The notes: generated by a model not told the origin, from the sequence alone. A stretch of DNA of 64,000 nt from Xanthomonas sp. SI (GCF_014236855.1 NZ_CP051261.1:2294001-2358000), one strand, 5' to 3'. Shown: positions 19,366 to 28,434, numbered from the stretch's first letter. A program made the numbers and translations.

Positions 19366-19425
19366 ATGCCATCTCGCATTTCCTCTCGGTTCCCCGTGGC
19401 CATCCCTTCGCGCGGTGCCCGATGA
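19366..19425 (+). CDS. Possible 19-codon leader peptide ahead of the GH127 gene
   Basis: The only strong Shine-Dalgarno sequence of this region, AAAGGAG at 19353-19359, precedes ATG 19366. That ATG opens a 19-codon frame (MPSRISSRFPVAIPSRGAR) ending in TGA. The TGA overlaps ATG 19422 of the GH127 frame (ATGA). This is the arrangement of a translationally coupled leader peptide. The alternative is a one-base frameshift that has detached the true N-terminus of the enzyme. No rare-codon or repeated-residue signal typical of attenuators is seen. Confidence 0.3.
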   Translation: MPSRISSRFPVAIPSRGAR

Positions 19426-21845
19426 ACGCGCGCTGCGGACACGTCCACAGCGCGCACTGCGCGCATAGCGCGTCCGCGGACGCCGATATGGCGGCGCTGG
19501 ATCCGTCGCGGCGCCGTTTCCTGCAATGGAGCGCGCTCGCGGTGGCCGCGGGACTGCTGCGCTTCCCGCTGGATGCCGCCGCGTCCAGCGCCGGTACCGT
19601 GCAGGCGCTGCCGCTGAAGCAGGTCACGCTCAAGCCGTCGCTGTTCCTGGATTCGCTGCAGACCAATCGCCGCTATCTGCTGGAGCTGGAACCGGACCGC
19701 CTGCTGCACAACTTCCTGCAGTACGCCGGCCTGCCGCCCAAGGGCGAGGTCTACGGCGGCTGGGAGGGCGACACCATCGCGGGGCACACGCTCGGCCATT
19801 ACCTCAGCGCGCTAGCCAAGATGCATGCGCAGACCCGCGACGCGGCGCTGCGCCAGCGCATCGACTACATCGTCGCCGAGCTGGCGCGTGCGCAGGCCAA
19901 GGACGCGGACGGCTACGTCGGCGGACTCACCCGCAAGAACGACAAGGGCGCCATCGACAACGGCAAGGTGGTGTTCGAGGAAGTACGCCGCGGCATCATC
20001 AAGGGCAGCAAGTTCAATCTCAACGGCAGCTGGTCGCCGCTGTACACGGTGCACAAGCTGTTCGCCGGCCTGCTCGATGCGCACGAACTGGCCGGCAACG
20101 CGCAGGCGCTGCAGGTGCTGCTGCCGCTGGCCGGCTATCTGGGCGGGGTGTTCGACGCGCTCGACCACGCGCAGATGCAGACCCTGCTGGACACCGAGTT
20201 CGGCGGCCTCAACGAGTCCTACATCGAACTGGGCGCGCGCACCGGCGATCCGCGCTGGATCGCGCTGGGCAAGCGCCTGCGCCACGAGAAGGTGATCGAT
20301 CCGGCTGCGGCCGGCCGCGACGAGCTGCCGCACATCCATGCCAATACCCAGGTACCCAAGTTCATCGGCGAGGCACGCCAGTTCGAGGTCGCCGGCGATG
20401 CCGATGCGGCGGCGGCGGCGCGTTTCTTCTGGGAGACGGTGACCGGCCACTACAGCTATGTCATCGGCGGCAATGCCGACCGCGAGTATTTCCAGGAACC
20501 GGACACCATCGCCGCGTTCCTGACCGAGCAGACCTGCGAGCACTGCAACAGCTACAACATGCTCAAGCTGACCCGGCACCTGTACCAGTGGACGCCGCAG
20601 GCGCGCTATTTCGACTACTACGAACGCACCCTGCACAACCACACGATGGCCGCGCAGCATCCGGCCACCGGCATGTTCACCTATATGACGCCGATGATCA
20701 GCGGCGGCGAGCGCGGCTTCTCCGACAAGTTCGATTCGTTCTGGTGCTGCGTCGGCAGCGGCATGGAGGCGCATGCGCAGTTCGGCGACTCGATCTACTG
20801 GCAGGACGCGTCCTCGCTCTACGTCAACCTGTACATCCCCTCGACCCTGGACTGGCCCGAGCGCGACCTGGCGCTGGAGCTGGACAGCGGCGTGCCCGAC
20901 AACGGCAAGGTGCGGCTGCAACTGCGCCGCGCCGGCGCACGCACGCCGCGCCGCCTGCTGCTGCGGCTGCCGGCCTGGTGCCAGGGTGGCTATACGCTGC
21001 GCGTCAACGGCAAGACCCAGCGCGGCACCGCCGCCGACGGCTACCTGGCGCTGGAGCGGCAGTGGCGCAGCGGCGACGTGATCGAACTGGACCTGGCGAT
21101 GCCGCTGCGCCTGGAGCATGCCGCCGGCGACGCCGACACGGTGGTGGTGATGCGCGGTCCGCTGGCGCTGGCCGCCGATCTCGGCCCGATCGCAGAGCCC
21201 TACGATGCGCCGGACCCGGCGCTGGTGGCCGCGGCCGATCCGTTGGCAGGGTTCGCCGAGTTGCCGCAATCCGGGCATTTCCTGGCTGCCGCCACGCAGC
21301 CGCCGGGGCTGACCTTCGTGCCGTTCTATGCGCAGTACGAACGCCGCAGCGCGCTGTACTTCAAGCGCCTGGCGCCGGCGCAGTGGGCGCAGGAAGCGGC
21401 GCGGCGCGCGCGCCAGCAGGCCGAGCGCGCGGCGCTGCAGGCCACCGCGGTGGACATGATCCAGTTCGGCGACGAGTCCTCCGAGCAGGCGCACAAGCTG
21501 CGCAGCGATACCTCCTTCGGCGGCGCTTACCGCCGCCAGCAATGCCGCGACGTGCGCGGCAAGGGCTTCGTCGAGTTCCAGATGAAAGGCAGCGCGCAGC
21601 CGCTGGCGTTGCGCCTGCGTTTCTGGGGCAGCGACAAGGGCCGCTTCAACATCCTGATCGACGGCAAGCTGGCGGTGGAAGTGCAGGTGGACCGCAGCCA
21701 GGTCATCGACTTCGTCGATCGCGATTATGTGTTGCCGCCCGCGCTGACCGGCGCCAAGCAGCTGACCTTCCGCATCGAGCCGCAGCACGGCGATACCGCC
21801 GGACCGCTGTTCGGCGGCTGGTTGATCCCGGCCGCGAGCGCGTGA
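19422..21845 (+). CDS. Tat-exported GH127/GH146 beta-L-arabinofuranosidase (DUF1680)
   Basis: An 807-residue protein (785 if ATG 19488 is used) with a twin-arginine signal SRRRFLQWSALAVAAGLL. The (alpha/alpha)6 domain carries the zinc and nucleophile set of the family. E373 and C375 in CEHCNSYNMLKL and the pair C442-C443 in FWCCVGSGMEAH match Glu338, Cys340, Cys417 and Cys418 of the characterised enzyme HypBA1. GWEGDTIAGHTLGHYLSA is the family N-terminal signature. About 250 beta-rich residues follow, with a final small domain (RFNILIDGKLAVEVQVDRSQ). The enzyme removes beta-L-arabinofuranose from plant hydroxyproline-linked or pectic glycans. The start is ambiguous: ATG 19422 is coupled to a possible leader, ATG 19488 gives a shorter Tat n-region. 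GH27 follows closely. GH127 versus GH146 is not resolved. Confidence 0.88.
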   Translation: MNARCGHVHSAHCAHSASADADMAALDPSRRRFLQWSALAVAAGLLRFPLDAAASSAGTVQALPLKQVTLKPSLFLDSLQTNRRYLLELEPDRLLHNFLQYAGLPPKGEVYGGWEGDTIAGHTLGHYLSALAKMHAQTRDAALRQRIDYIVAELARAQAKDADGYVGGLTRKNDKGAIDNGKVVFEEVRRGIIKGSKFNLNGSWSPLYTVHKLFAGLLDAHELAGNAQALQVLLPLAGYLGGVFDALDHAQMQTLLDTEFGGLNESYIELGARTGDPRWIALGKRLRHEKVIDPAAAGRDELPHIHANTQVPKFIGEARQFEVAGDADAAAAARFFWETVTGHYSYVIGGNADREYFQEPDTIAAFLTEQTCEHCNSYNMLKLTRHLYQWTPQARYFDYYERTLHNHTMAAQHPATGMFTYMTPMISGGERGFSDKFDSFWCCVGSGMEAHAQFGDSIYWQDASSLYVNLYIPSTLDWPERDLALELDSGVPDNGKVRLQLRRAGARTPRRLLLRLPAWCQGGYTLRVNGKTQRGTAADGYLALERQWRSGDVIELDLAMPLRLEHAAGDADTVVVMRGPLALAADLGPIAEPYDAPDPALVAAADPLAGFAELPQSGHFLAAATQPPGLTFVPFYAQYERRSALYFKRLAPAQWAQEAARRARQQAERAALQATAVDMIQFGDESSEQAHKLRSDTSFGGAYRRQQCRDVRGKGFVEFQMKGSAQPLALRLRFWGSDKGRFNILIDGKLAVEVQVDRSQVIDFVDRDYVLPPALTGAKQLTFRIEPQHGDTAGPLFGGWLIPAASA

Positions 21846-21901
21846 CGGCTGCGGCAGCGCACGCACGCGGCGCTGGCGTCGCGCCCCGACAGGCACCATC
21901 G

Positions 21902-23494
21902 ATGGCGTCAGGCACGCGCTTCGCTTTTCCCGCCCGCCGCTGGCTGTGGCGTGGCCTGCTCGCGCTCGCGGTGACCGGCAGTGGCGGCTGCGCGCATGCG
22001 CCGCCGCAGGCCGCGGCCGTTGCGCCGGCCAGCCCGCTGCACGGCATCTGGGTGATCGCGCAGGGGCCGTCGTTTCCCGGTCCGCGCTACCTGCGCATCG
22101 TCCAGCGCGATGGCCAGGCCCAAGGCAGCATCACCACCGATTGGTATGGCGACGTACCGATGCAGCAACTGCGCATCGACGGCGACGTGGCCCATTTCCA
22201 GATCGACAACGGCAATCCGCGGCTGCCGGCGCAGCCGTGGACCGCGACCCTGGAGCACGGCCAGCTGCACGTGGTCGGCCGCATCTGGGACGAGCAGGTC
22301 GACGCGCGCGCAAGCCGCGGCAGCGAGGCCGACGCGGCACGGCTGGCATTCCCGGTCGCGCCGCTGCCGGGCTACGCAGCGCTACCGAGCGATGGCCTGG
22401 CGCGGACCCCGCCGCTGGGCTGGAGCAGCTGGAACCGCTTCGCCGAGCACATCGACGACGCCACCGTGCGCCGCATCGCCGACGCGATGGTCGCCTCCGG
22501 GCTGCGCGATGCCGGCTACGTCTACGTCAACATCGACGACGGCTGGCAGGGCCAGCGCGACCGCGACGGCGTCCTGCAGCCGAACGCGCGCTTTCCCGAC
22601 ATGCGCGCGCTGGCCGACTACGTCCACGGCAAGGGCCTGAAGCTGGGTCTGTACAGCTCGCCCGGACCCAAGACCTGCGCCGGCTACACCGGCAGCTACG
22701 GCCACGTCGAACAGGACGCGCGCACCTGGGCCGGCTGGGGCGTGGACTACGTCAAGTACGACCTGTGCTCCGGCGAAGGCATCTTTCGCGAACCGCTACA
22801 GGTGCGCCGCGCCTACCTGCAGATGGGCCAGGCGCTGCGCGCAACCGGACGGCCGATCGTCTACAGCCTGTGCCAGTACGGCCGCGACCATGTCGGCCAG
22901 TGGGGGCGCGAGGTCGGCGGCCACCTGTGGCGCACCACCGGCGACATCGAGGACAGCTACGCGAAGATGGCCTCGATCGGTTTCGACCGCAACGGCGATC
23001 CCGCCGATGCCGGGCCGGGCGGCTGGAACGATCCGGACATGCTCGAGGTCGGCAACGGCGGCATGCGCGTGGATGAGTACCGCACGCACCTGGCGCTGTG
23101 GGCGCTGTCGGCGGCGCCGTTGCTGCTCGGCAACGACCTGCGGCAGATGACGCCGGCGACGCTGGCGCTGCTGCGTAACCGCGACGTGCTGGCGATCGAC
23201 CAGGATGCGCTGGGCGTGCAGGGCAGGGCGGTGCGCAAGGACGGCGCGATCGAGATCTGGCGCAAGCCGCTGGCCGATGGCGGCGTCGCGCTCGGCGTGT
23301 TCAATCGCGATGCGCAGCCGCATCGCGTGGCGCTGACCGCGGACGATGCCGGCACCGTGCTGCGCGGACGCCGCTGGCGCGATCTGTGGCGCGGCGGCAG
23401 CCGGCCTGCCGGCGAGCTGCGCAGCGTGCAGGTCGCCGCGCATGGCGTGGTGTTGCTGCGGCTGTCGCCACCGGCTGCTGCGCGCCCGCATTGA
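21902..23494 (+). CDS. GH27 alpha-galactosidase / beta-L-arabinopyranosidase lipoprotein
   Basis: A 530-residue protein with a lipoprotein-like signal (LLALAVTGSGGC, Cys30). A beta domain of about 110 residues precedes the GH27 barrel, which opens with TPPLGWSSWNRF. The nucleophile is D287 in VDYVKYDLC, the acid/base D348 in LWRTTGDIED, and the conserved loop is GPGGWNDPDML near 371-381. A C-terminal beta domain follows. GH27 enzymes release terminal alpha-galactose; some remove beta-L-arabinopyranose from arabinogalactan. It lies 56 bp after the GH127 gene, so they are likely co-transcribed. An in-frame GTG at 21842, overlapping the upstream stop, is an alternative start, but ATG 21902 gives the better signal. 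The N-terminal domain is not usual for GH27. Confidence 0.88.
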   Translation: MASGTRFAFPARRWLWRGLLALAVTGSGGCAHAPPQAAAVAPASPLHGIWVIAQGPSFPGPRYLRIVQRDGQAQGSITTDWYGDVPMQQLRIDGDVAHFQIDNGNPRLPAQPWTATLEHGQLHVVGRIWDEQVDARASRGSEADAARLAFPVAPLPGYAALPSDGLARTPPLGWSSWNRFAEHIDDATVRRIADAMVASGLRDAGYVYVNIDDGWQGQRDRDGVLQPNARFPDMRALADYVHGKGLKLGLYSSPGPKTCAGYTGSYGHVEQDARTWAGWGVDYVKYDLCSGEGIFREPLQVRRAYLQMGQALRATGRPIVYSLCQYGRDHVGQWGREVGGHLWRTTGDIEDSYAKMASIGFDRNGDPADAGPGGWNDPDMLEVGNGGMRVDEYRTHLALWALSAAPLLLGNDLRQMTPATLALLRNRDVLAIDQDALGVQGRAVRKDGAIEIWRKPLADGGVALGVFNRDAQPHRVALTADDAGTVLRGRRWRDLWRGGSRPAGELRSVQVAAHGVVLLRLSPPAAARPH

Positions 23495-24096
23495 GTTCGA
23501 CGGGAGGGCGAAGGACGCGCCATTACGCGCGTGGTTCGTCCTGCCTGTTTCGTGCGTGGCGTTGCTTGGCGATATATCGCAGCCATTGCCATAGTTCGAC
23601 GACATTGTGCCGAGTTGCACGCAGCGAAGCGCCGGCGTGCACCGATTGCCTGGCTGAATGGAAAGCAACGGGCATGCATGCCGGTCGGTCGCCCAATCGC
23701 GCCGCTGTGTCGCGACCATGCGTTATTCCGCATGCAGAACCGCTAATTGCGACAAGACGCCGGCCGTGGTTCCGGGCACATTGTGATCGCATCGTTAAAA
23801 CGTGATGACCTTTTGTTTTCCGGCCCAGCGGCCGGTGCGCGGGACAGGATCCGCCACCGCCCTTCGCCACCCACCGCAGGACCGGGGATCTGCGCACGCG
23901 CTGCGTGCGAAGGACAACCAGCATCCCCGAGATTGTGTCCGGCCTTGTTGAGGCCGCGGCGCAGGATGCGTATCACCGGCGTCGCTGTGCAGCGTCGTCC
24001 TCATTGCATGTTCCGTCGCTGGCGCAAGCCGGCGTGGAGCCGTTCGGCCCATCGTTTTCGCTTACGCCACGTGTCGCCATCGCTCAGGAGATCTCC
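23495..24096 (+). promoter_or_regulatory. Upstream region of TonB receptor 3 with conserved element (site D)
   Basis: In this 602-bp gap TGCGTTATTCCGCA (23719-23732), CGACAAGACG (23750-23759) and CACATTGTG (23777-23785) reproduce site A at 4496-4563. Spacing is identical between the first two blocks and one base shorter to the third. A -10-like CTAATT lies at 23743-23748. Downstream, AGGAG at 24086-24090 is the receptor's ribosome-binding site. The first 220 bp and the stretch 23800-24080 hold short open frames without recognisable similarity or start signals; I see no gene there. Confidence 0.5.
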
Positions 24097-26985
24097 ATGT
24101 CGTTCCCGCACGCATCTCATCCTTCCCATCGCCGCGCACCGGTGCAACAGCCGCTGGCACTGGCCGTGGTCGCCGCATTGTCGCTGGGCAGCTCCTGGTC
24201 GGCGCTGGCACAGGAGGCGAGCGCGGACGACGGCAAGACCCAGACCCTGGACAGCATCGTGGTCACCGGTTCGCGCCTGCGCCGCGTCGATACCGAGACC
24301 GCCAATCCGGTGGTGACGATCAACCGCGCGCAGATCGAGGCGACCGGCAAGGCCACGCTCGGCGATCTGGTGCAGGAACTGCCGTCGATCGCCGGCAACG
24401 CGACCAATCCCAACACCAACAATGGCGGCGGCACCGGCGCCTCGACCATTTCGCTGCGCGGCCTGAGCGACAAGCGCACGCTGATCCTGGTCAACGGCAC
24501 GCGCCTGGCCAGCAACGACGTCAATGCGATTCCGGCGACGATGATCGAGCGGGTGGAAGTGCTCAGCGACGGCGCCTCGGCGGTGTACGGCTCGGACGCG
24601 ATCGGCGGCGTGGTCAACTTCATCCTGCGTAAGGGCTTCGACGGCATCGAGGCCAGCACCGACTTCGGCACCAGCTCGCGCAGCGACGGCAACCGCCGCA
24701 ACTTCTCCCTGACCGCCGGCAAGACCAGCGAGCGCGGCAGCATCGTCGCCGGCCTGTCGTACCACAACATCGATCCGGTCTCGGCCGGCGAGCGCGGCTA
24801 TTCCAAGGATGCGCTGTCGCTGATCGACGGCGTGCCGGTGAAGCAGGGGTCCTCGGCCACGCCGACCGGCAGCATCAGCTTCGACGAAGGTTCCGCCCAG
24901 TCCAAGGCGCTGGCGGCGAGCAACGGCTGCTCGCGGGTCACCTTCAACGGCGGCAGCGGCAGCCCGACCAATGCCAGCCAGTACCACTGCTACAACGCCT
25001 CCGCCGACTCCTACAACTACCAGCCATACAACCTGCTGCAGACCCCGCAGGAACGTACCAACGCCTTCGTGATCGGCAGCTTCCGCTTCAACGATCACCT
25101 GGAAGGCTACGTCAACACCTACTTCAGCAAGACCACTTCGTCCTCGATCATCGCGCCGATTCCGATCTTCGCCAACGGCGACAATTTCCTGGTCTCCGCC
25201 GGCAGCTACTACAACCCGTTCGGCGTCAACTTCGGCACCGACCGCAGCACCGGGACCTCGTACAACAGCTTCAACAGCCGCGCCACGGTGCTGGGCAACC
25301 GCCGCTACGAGTACAACACCTACAATTTCCAGATCAATCCCGGCCTGCGCGGCAGCTTCGGCGACAGCTCCTGGCAGTGGGATGCCAGCGTCAACTACGG
25401 CAAGGTCAAGCAGAAGTCGATCAACCAAGGCTTCCTCGACTACGCCGGCTTCAACGCCGCGGTGGGGCCGTCGTTCCTGGACAGCGACGGCACGGTCAAG
25501 TGCGGCAGCGCCGGCGCAGCGATCGCCGGCTGCACCCCGATCGACGTGTTCAACCTCAACAGCGAAAGCAACAAGGCCGCGCTGGAAGCGCTGGTGGTCA
25601 ACCCGATCGTCACCAGCGTCTACACGGTCAAGCAGTTCGAGGCCAACGCCAACGGCAACCTGTTCGACCTGCCGGCCGGCACGGTGAGCCTGGCCGCGGG
25701 CGTGTCCTATCGCAAGGAAAGCACCTCCACCGCCGCCGATCCGCTGTGGACCGGCGACGAGAACGGCATGTGCGGGGTGATCGAATTCTGCGCCACCGTG
25801 CTCGGCGGCAGCTTCAGCGTCAAGGAAGCCTATGCCGAGGCGCTGTTCCCGCTGCTGGCCGACCTGCCGCTGGTGCATTCGCTGAACCTGACCATCGGCA
25901 GCCGCTTCTCCGACTACGACACCGTCGGCAGCAAGACCAACAGCAAGGTCTCGCTGGAGTACCGTCCGATCGAGAACCTGCTGCTGCGCGGCACGGTGTC
26001 GCAGGTGTTCCGCGCGCCGAACATCAACGAACTGTATTCCGGCGTGGTCGGCGATTCGGCCACGGTCAACGATCCGTGCAACGGCTACACCGGTGGCCAC
26101 GAGGGCGCCTGCGTCAACGTGCCCACCGACGGCAGCTACCAGCAGGCCGACAACCAGATCGGCGCCAAGGCGTCCGGTGCGGTGGTGGCCGGCTACCAGC
26201 TCAAGCCGGAGACCGGCAAGTCCTACGATTTCGGCGTGGTCTACGATCCGGGCTGGCTGGATGGCCTGTCGATGAGCGCGGACCTGTGGAAGATCAACCT
26301 GCAGGACACCATCACCCAGGTGTCGGCGCAGACCGTGTTCAACCAGTGCTACGCCAACTCGGGCAGCGCATTCTGCGCGCTGATCCACCGCAACGACAAC
26401 GGCACCATCAACTACGTCGCCGAGCCCACCGTAAACCTCGGCAAGCTGTGGGCCAGCGGCGCCGACTTCAGCCTCAACTACCGTCTGCCGGACACCGCGT
26501 GGGGCAGCTTCAACGCCGGCCTCAACGGCACCTACACGATCCGCTACGACGTCAACCCGGACAGCACCGACCCGAACACCGTCACCATCCACAACGCAGG
26601 CAAGTACACCCAGGCCTACGGCAACTTCCCGCGCTGGCGCGCGCTGGGCACCCTGGGCTGGAACCTCGGCAACTGGAGCGCCAACTACCGCATGCGCTAC
26701 ATCGGCGCCACCGAGATCGGCAGCGCCGACGCGCGGCAGAACCTGTCGGCCGACGTCGGCGAGGCCAGCGTGGTGCGTGGCATCGGCGCCTACGTCTACC
26801 ACAGCGCGCAGGTCGGCTATCAGTTCGCGCAGTGGCGCACCCGTGTCGAGTTCGGCGTTGACAACCTCACCGACAAGCAGCCGCCGCTGTACTACGCCAA
26901 CAACGTCGGCAACGCCAACACCGACGTGGCCACCTACGATCTGCTCGGCCGCTACTACTGGGCGCGGGCGACGGTGAAGTTCTAG
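24097..26985 (+). CDS. TonB-dependent receptor 3 (carbohydrate type)
   Basis: A 962-residue receptor with a signal peptide ending SALAQ (39) and a plug opening LDSIVVTGSRLRRVD (51-65). TLGDLVQELPSIAGNAT, RTLILVNGTRLAS and VEVLSDGASAVYGSDAIGG are the family plug blocks, and the protein ends WARATVKF. It is clearly more similar to receptor 1 than to receptor 2. Shared stretches include SFLDSDG-VKCG, NPFG, CNGYTGG and the C-terminal YYWARA/YFWARL. The two may be paralogues taking up related oligosaccharides. The shared upstream element (sites A and D) supports co-regulation. ATG 24097 has AGGAG six bases upstream. No enzyme gene follows it directly; the next gene is on the other strand. Confidence 0.9.
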   Translation: MSFPHASHPSHRRAPVQQPLALAVVAALSLGSSWSALAQEASADDGKTQTLDSIVVTGSRLRRVDTETANPVVTINRAQIEATGKATLGDLVQELPSIAGNATNPNTNNGGGTGASTISLRGLSDKRTLILVNGTRLASNDVNAIPATMIERVEVLSDGASAVYGSDAIGGVVNFILRKGFDGIEASTDFGTSSRSDGNRRNFSLTAGKTSERGSIVAGLSYHNIDPVSAGERGYSKDALSLIDGVPVKQGSSATPTGSISFDEGSAQSKALAASNGCSRVTFNGGSGSPTNASQYHCYNASADSYNYQPYNLLQTPQERTNAFVIGSFRFNDHLEGYVNTYFSKTTSSSIIAPIPIFANGDNFLVSAGSYYNPFGVNFGTDRSTGTSYNSFNSRATVLGNRRYEYNTYNFQINPGLRGSFGDSSWQWDASVNYGKVKQKSINQGFLDYAGFNAAVGPSFLDSDGTVKCGSAGAAIAGCTPIDVFNLNSESNKAALEALVVNPIVTSVYTVKQFEANANGNLFDLPAGTVSLAAGVSYRKESTSTAADPLWTGDENGMCGVIEFCATVLGGSFSVKEAYAEALFPLLADLPLVHSLNLTIGSRFSDYDTVGSKTNSKVSLEYRPIENLLLRGTVSQVFRAPNINELYSGVVGDSATVNDPCNGYTGGHEGACVNVPTDGSYQQADNQIGAKASGAVVAGYQLKPETGKSYDFGVVYDPGWLDGLSMSADLWKINLQDTITQVSAQTVFNQCYANSGSAFCALIHRNDNGTINYVAEPTVNLGKLWASGADFSLNYRLPDTAWGSFNAGLNGTYTIRYDVNPDSTDPNTVTIHNAGKYTQAYGNFPRWRALGTLGWNLGNWSANYRMRYIGATEIGSADARQNLSADVGEASVVRGIGAYVYHSAQVGYQFAQWRTRVEFGVDNLTDKQPPLYYANNVGNANTDVATYDLLGRYYWARATVKF

Positions 26986-27408
26986 GCCTGCGTTCGGCCA
27001 GTCCGAACCGGGTCGTTGCGGATGCCGTTTCCGGTCGGCGTCTGCAGGCGTGTCTCGATGTAGTGGTGCGCGATGCCGGCGGCAGCCCTTATATGGCTGC
27101 CGCTGGCGCCGGGCAGATCCCCCTGGGGTGCTGTGGAACGATCGCTACGGTGTGGCGATCAACGCTCATGGCGCCGGCCTGCCGCGCGACCGTGACGGCG
27201 CCGACTATTGGTTCGGCGAGTGCAAGGCTGCGGTACATCTGCGACTGCAGGAATCCGGACAATCCCTTCGATGGGCGTTATGTCTGGTTGTCCTTGACGC
27301 TGGACGGCCACGGCTTTCGGATCGATTGGTGCGACGCCTTGTTGCCTGCGCAGCCGTGACGTCGGGCGGCACTTGGCGCTCGCGCCGCGCAGCCGCGTAG
27401 CCCCCGGC
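26986..27408. other. Intergenic stretch between receptor 3 and the Ldh2-type gene
   Basis: The first 135 bp show no gene or clear terminator. 27121-27359 contains the gene remnant listed separately. The last 50 bp are non-coding up to the minus-strand stop at 27409. Confidence 0.5.
27121..27359 (+). pseudogene. Remnant of a small unknown gene, apparently frameshifted
   Basis: One frame reads LWNDRYGVAINAHGAGLPR and DGADYWFGE, protein-like and rich in aromatic and charged residues. After about 27230 sense-like sequence moves to a neighbouring frame: DNPFDGRYVWLSLTLDGHG, then FRIDW, ending at a TGA at 27357-27359. The two parts would join with a single-base indel near 27225-27260. No convincing start or ribosome-binding site is present. 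The family is not recognised. Confidence 0.3.
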
Positions 27409-28434
27409 TTACTCCAGCAACTTCAGCAGGTCCTGGTGCAGGTTGCACGGAATCCGCACACCCTCAAGGACGCTACGTGCGCGCGCCTGATAGCGACGTT
27501 GCGAGGGCAGCCGCGCACCGGTGCCCTGATAGGCGGCGAAGAACGCCTCGGCGCGTGCCATGTGCACGGCCCATTCCGCGCCCAGGAAGCGCACCGGGTC
27601 CAAGGCCAGGATCAATTCGCCGTGGTACGGGGAAGCGCCGGCGCCGGCGTCATACGCCAGCGATTCGGCGCTGGTGAGGTCGCCGATCAGCGGCCCGGCG
27701 ATCAATTCGATCATGGCGGACAGCGCCGACCCCTTGTGTCCGCCGAAGGTCAGCATCGCACCACCGCCGCCGGCGACCACGTTCGGATCGGTGGTCGGCT
27801 TGCCGGTGGCGTCCACGCCCCAGCCTTCGGGAATCGGCAGGCCGGCGCGGCGGTGCAATTCGATCTCGCCGCGCGCCACCGCGCTGGTGGCGAAATCGAA
27901 CACGAAGGGAAGCGCGTCCACGCGCGGCCAGCCGAACGCGAGCGGGTTGGTTCCCAGCAACGGCGTGTGGCCGCCGGCCGGCGTGACCCAGGCATGGCTG
28001 GGATTGCAGATCAGCGCGACCAGCCCGGCCTCGGTGATGCGTTCGACTTCCGGCCATAGCGCGGAGAAATGCACGCAATGGTTGATCGCCAGCGCCGCCA
28101 GTCCATTGCCGCGCGCCTTTTCGATCAGCGAGGGCAGGCCGCGCTCGAACGCCAGCAGCGAAAAGCCGCCGCATGCGTCGACGCGAACGATCCCGGGCGC
28201 CTGATCGTGCACGACCGGTTCGGCATCGCCAGCGACCTTGCCGTTGCGCAGCGTCGTCACACAGCCCAGGGTGCGGTAAAGCCCATGCGACGCGCAGCCG
28301 TCGCGTTCGCCCGCGACGATCGTGGCGGTGAGGGTTCGCACATGCGCCGGGCCGAAGCCGGCATGGCGCAGGATACGTTCGACCAGCTCGGTAGCCTGGT
28401 CCAGGGACAGTGCGACGGTATCGCTGGCATTCAT
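27409..28434 (-). CDS. Ldh2-family NAD(P)H-dependent oxidoreductase (malate/L-lactate dehydrogenase type)
   Basis: A 341-residue cytoplasmic enzyme of the Ldh2/YlbC fold. It has the conserved SHGLYRT (substrate side), INHCVHFSALWPEVERI and GTNPLAFGWP segments, FDFATSAVARGEI, and the C-terminal FGGHKGSALSAMIELIAGPLIGD. Members reduce 2-oxo acids or cyclic imines such as delta-1-pyrroline-2-carboxylate and piperideine-2-carboxylate. The start at 28434 was chosen because MNASDTVALSLDQA fits the family N-terminus; the frame is open upstream. It stands alone on the minus strand. A link to proline or hydroxyproline metabolism would suit the prolyl-peptidase nearby, but this is only an idea; the substrate cannot be read from the sequence. 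Confidence 0.8.
   Translation of the reverse strand: MNASDTVALSLDQATELVERILRHAGFGPAHVRTLTATIVAGERDGCASHGLYRTLGCVTTLRNGKVAGDAEPVVHDQAPGIVRVDACGGFSLLAFERGLPSLIEKARGNGLAALAINHCVHFSALWPEVERITEAGLVALICNPSHAWVTPAGGHTPLLGTNPLAFGWPRVDALPFVFDFATSAVARGEIELHRRAGLPIPEGWGVDATGKPTTDPNVVAGGGGAMLTFGGHKGSALSAMIELIAGPLIGDLTSAESLAYDAGAGASPYHGELILALDPVRFLGAEWAVHMARAEAFFAAYQGTGARLPSQRRYQARARSVLEGVRIPCNLHQDLLKLLE

Noticed and set aside
16236..19799. Minus-strand open frame of about 1190 codons opposite receptor 2
   Set aside because: Same antisense effect; no start signal or domain.
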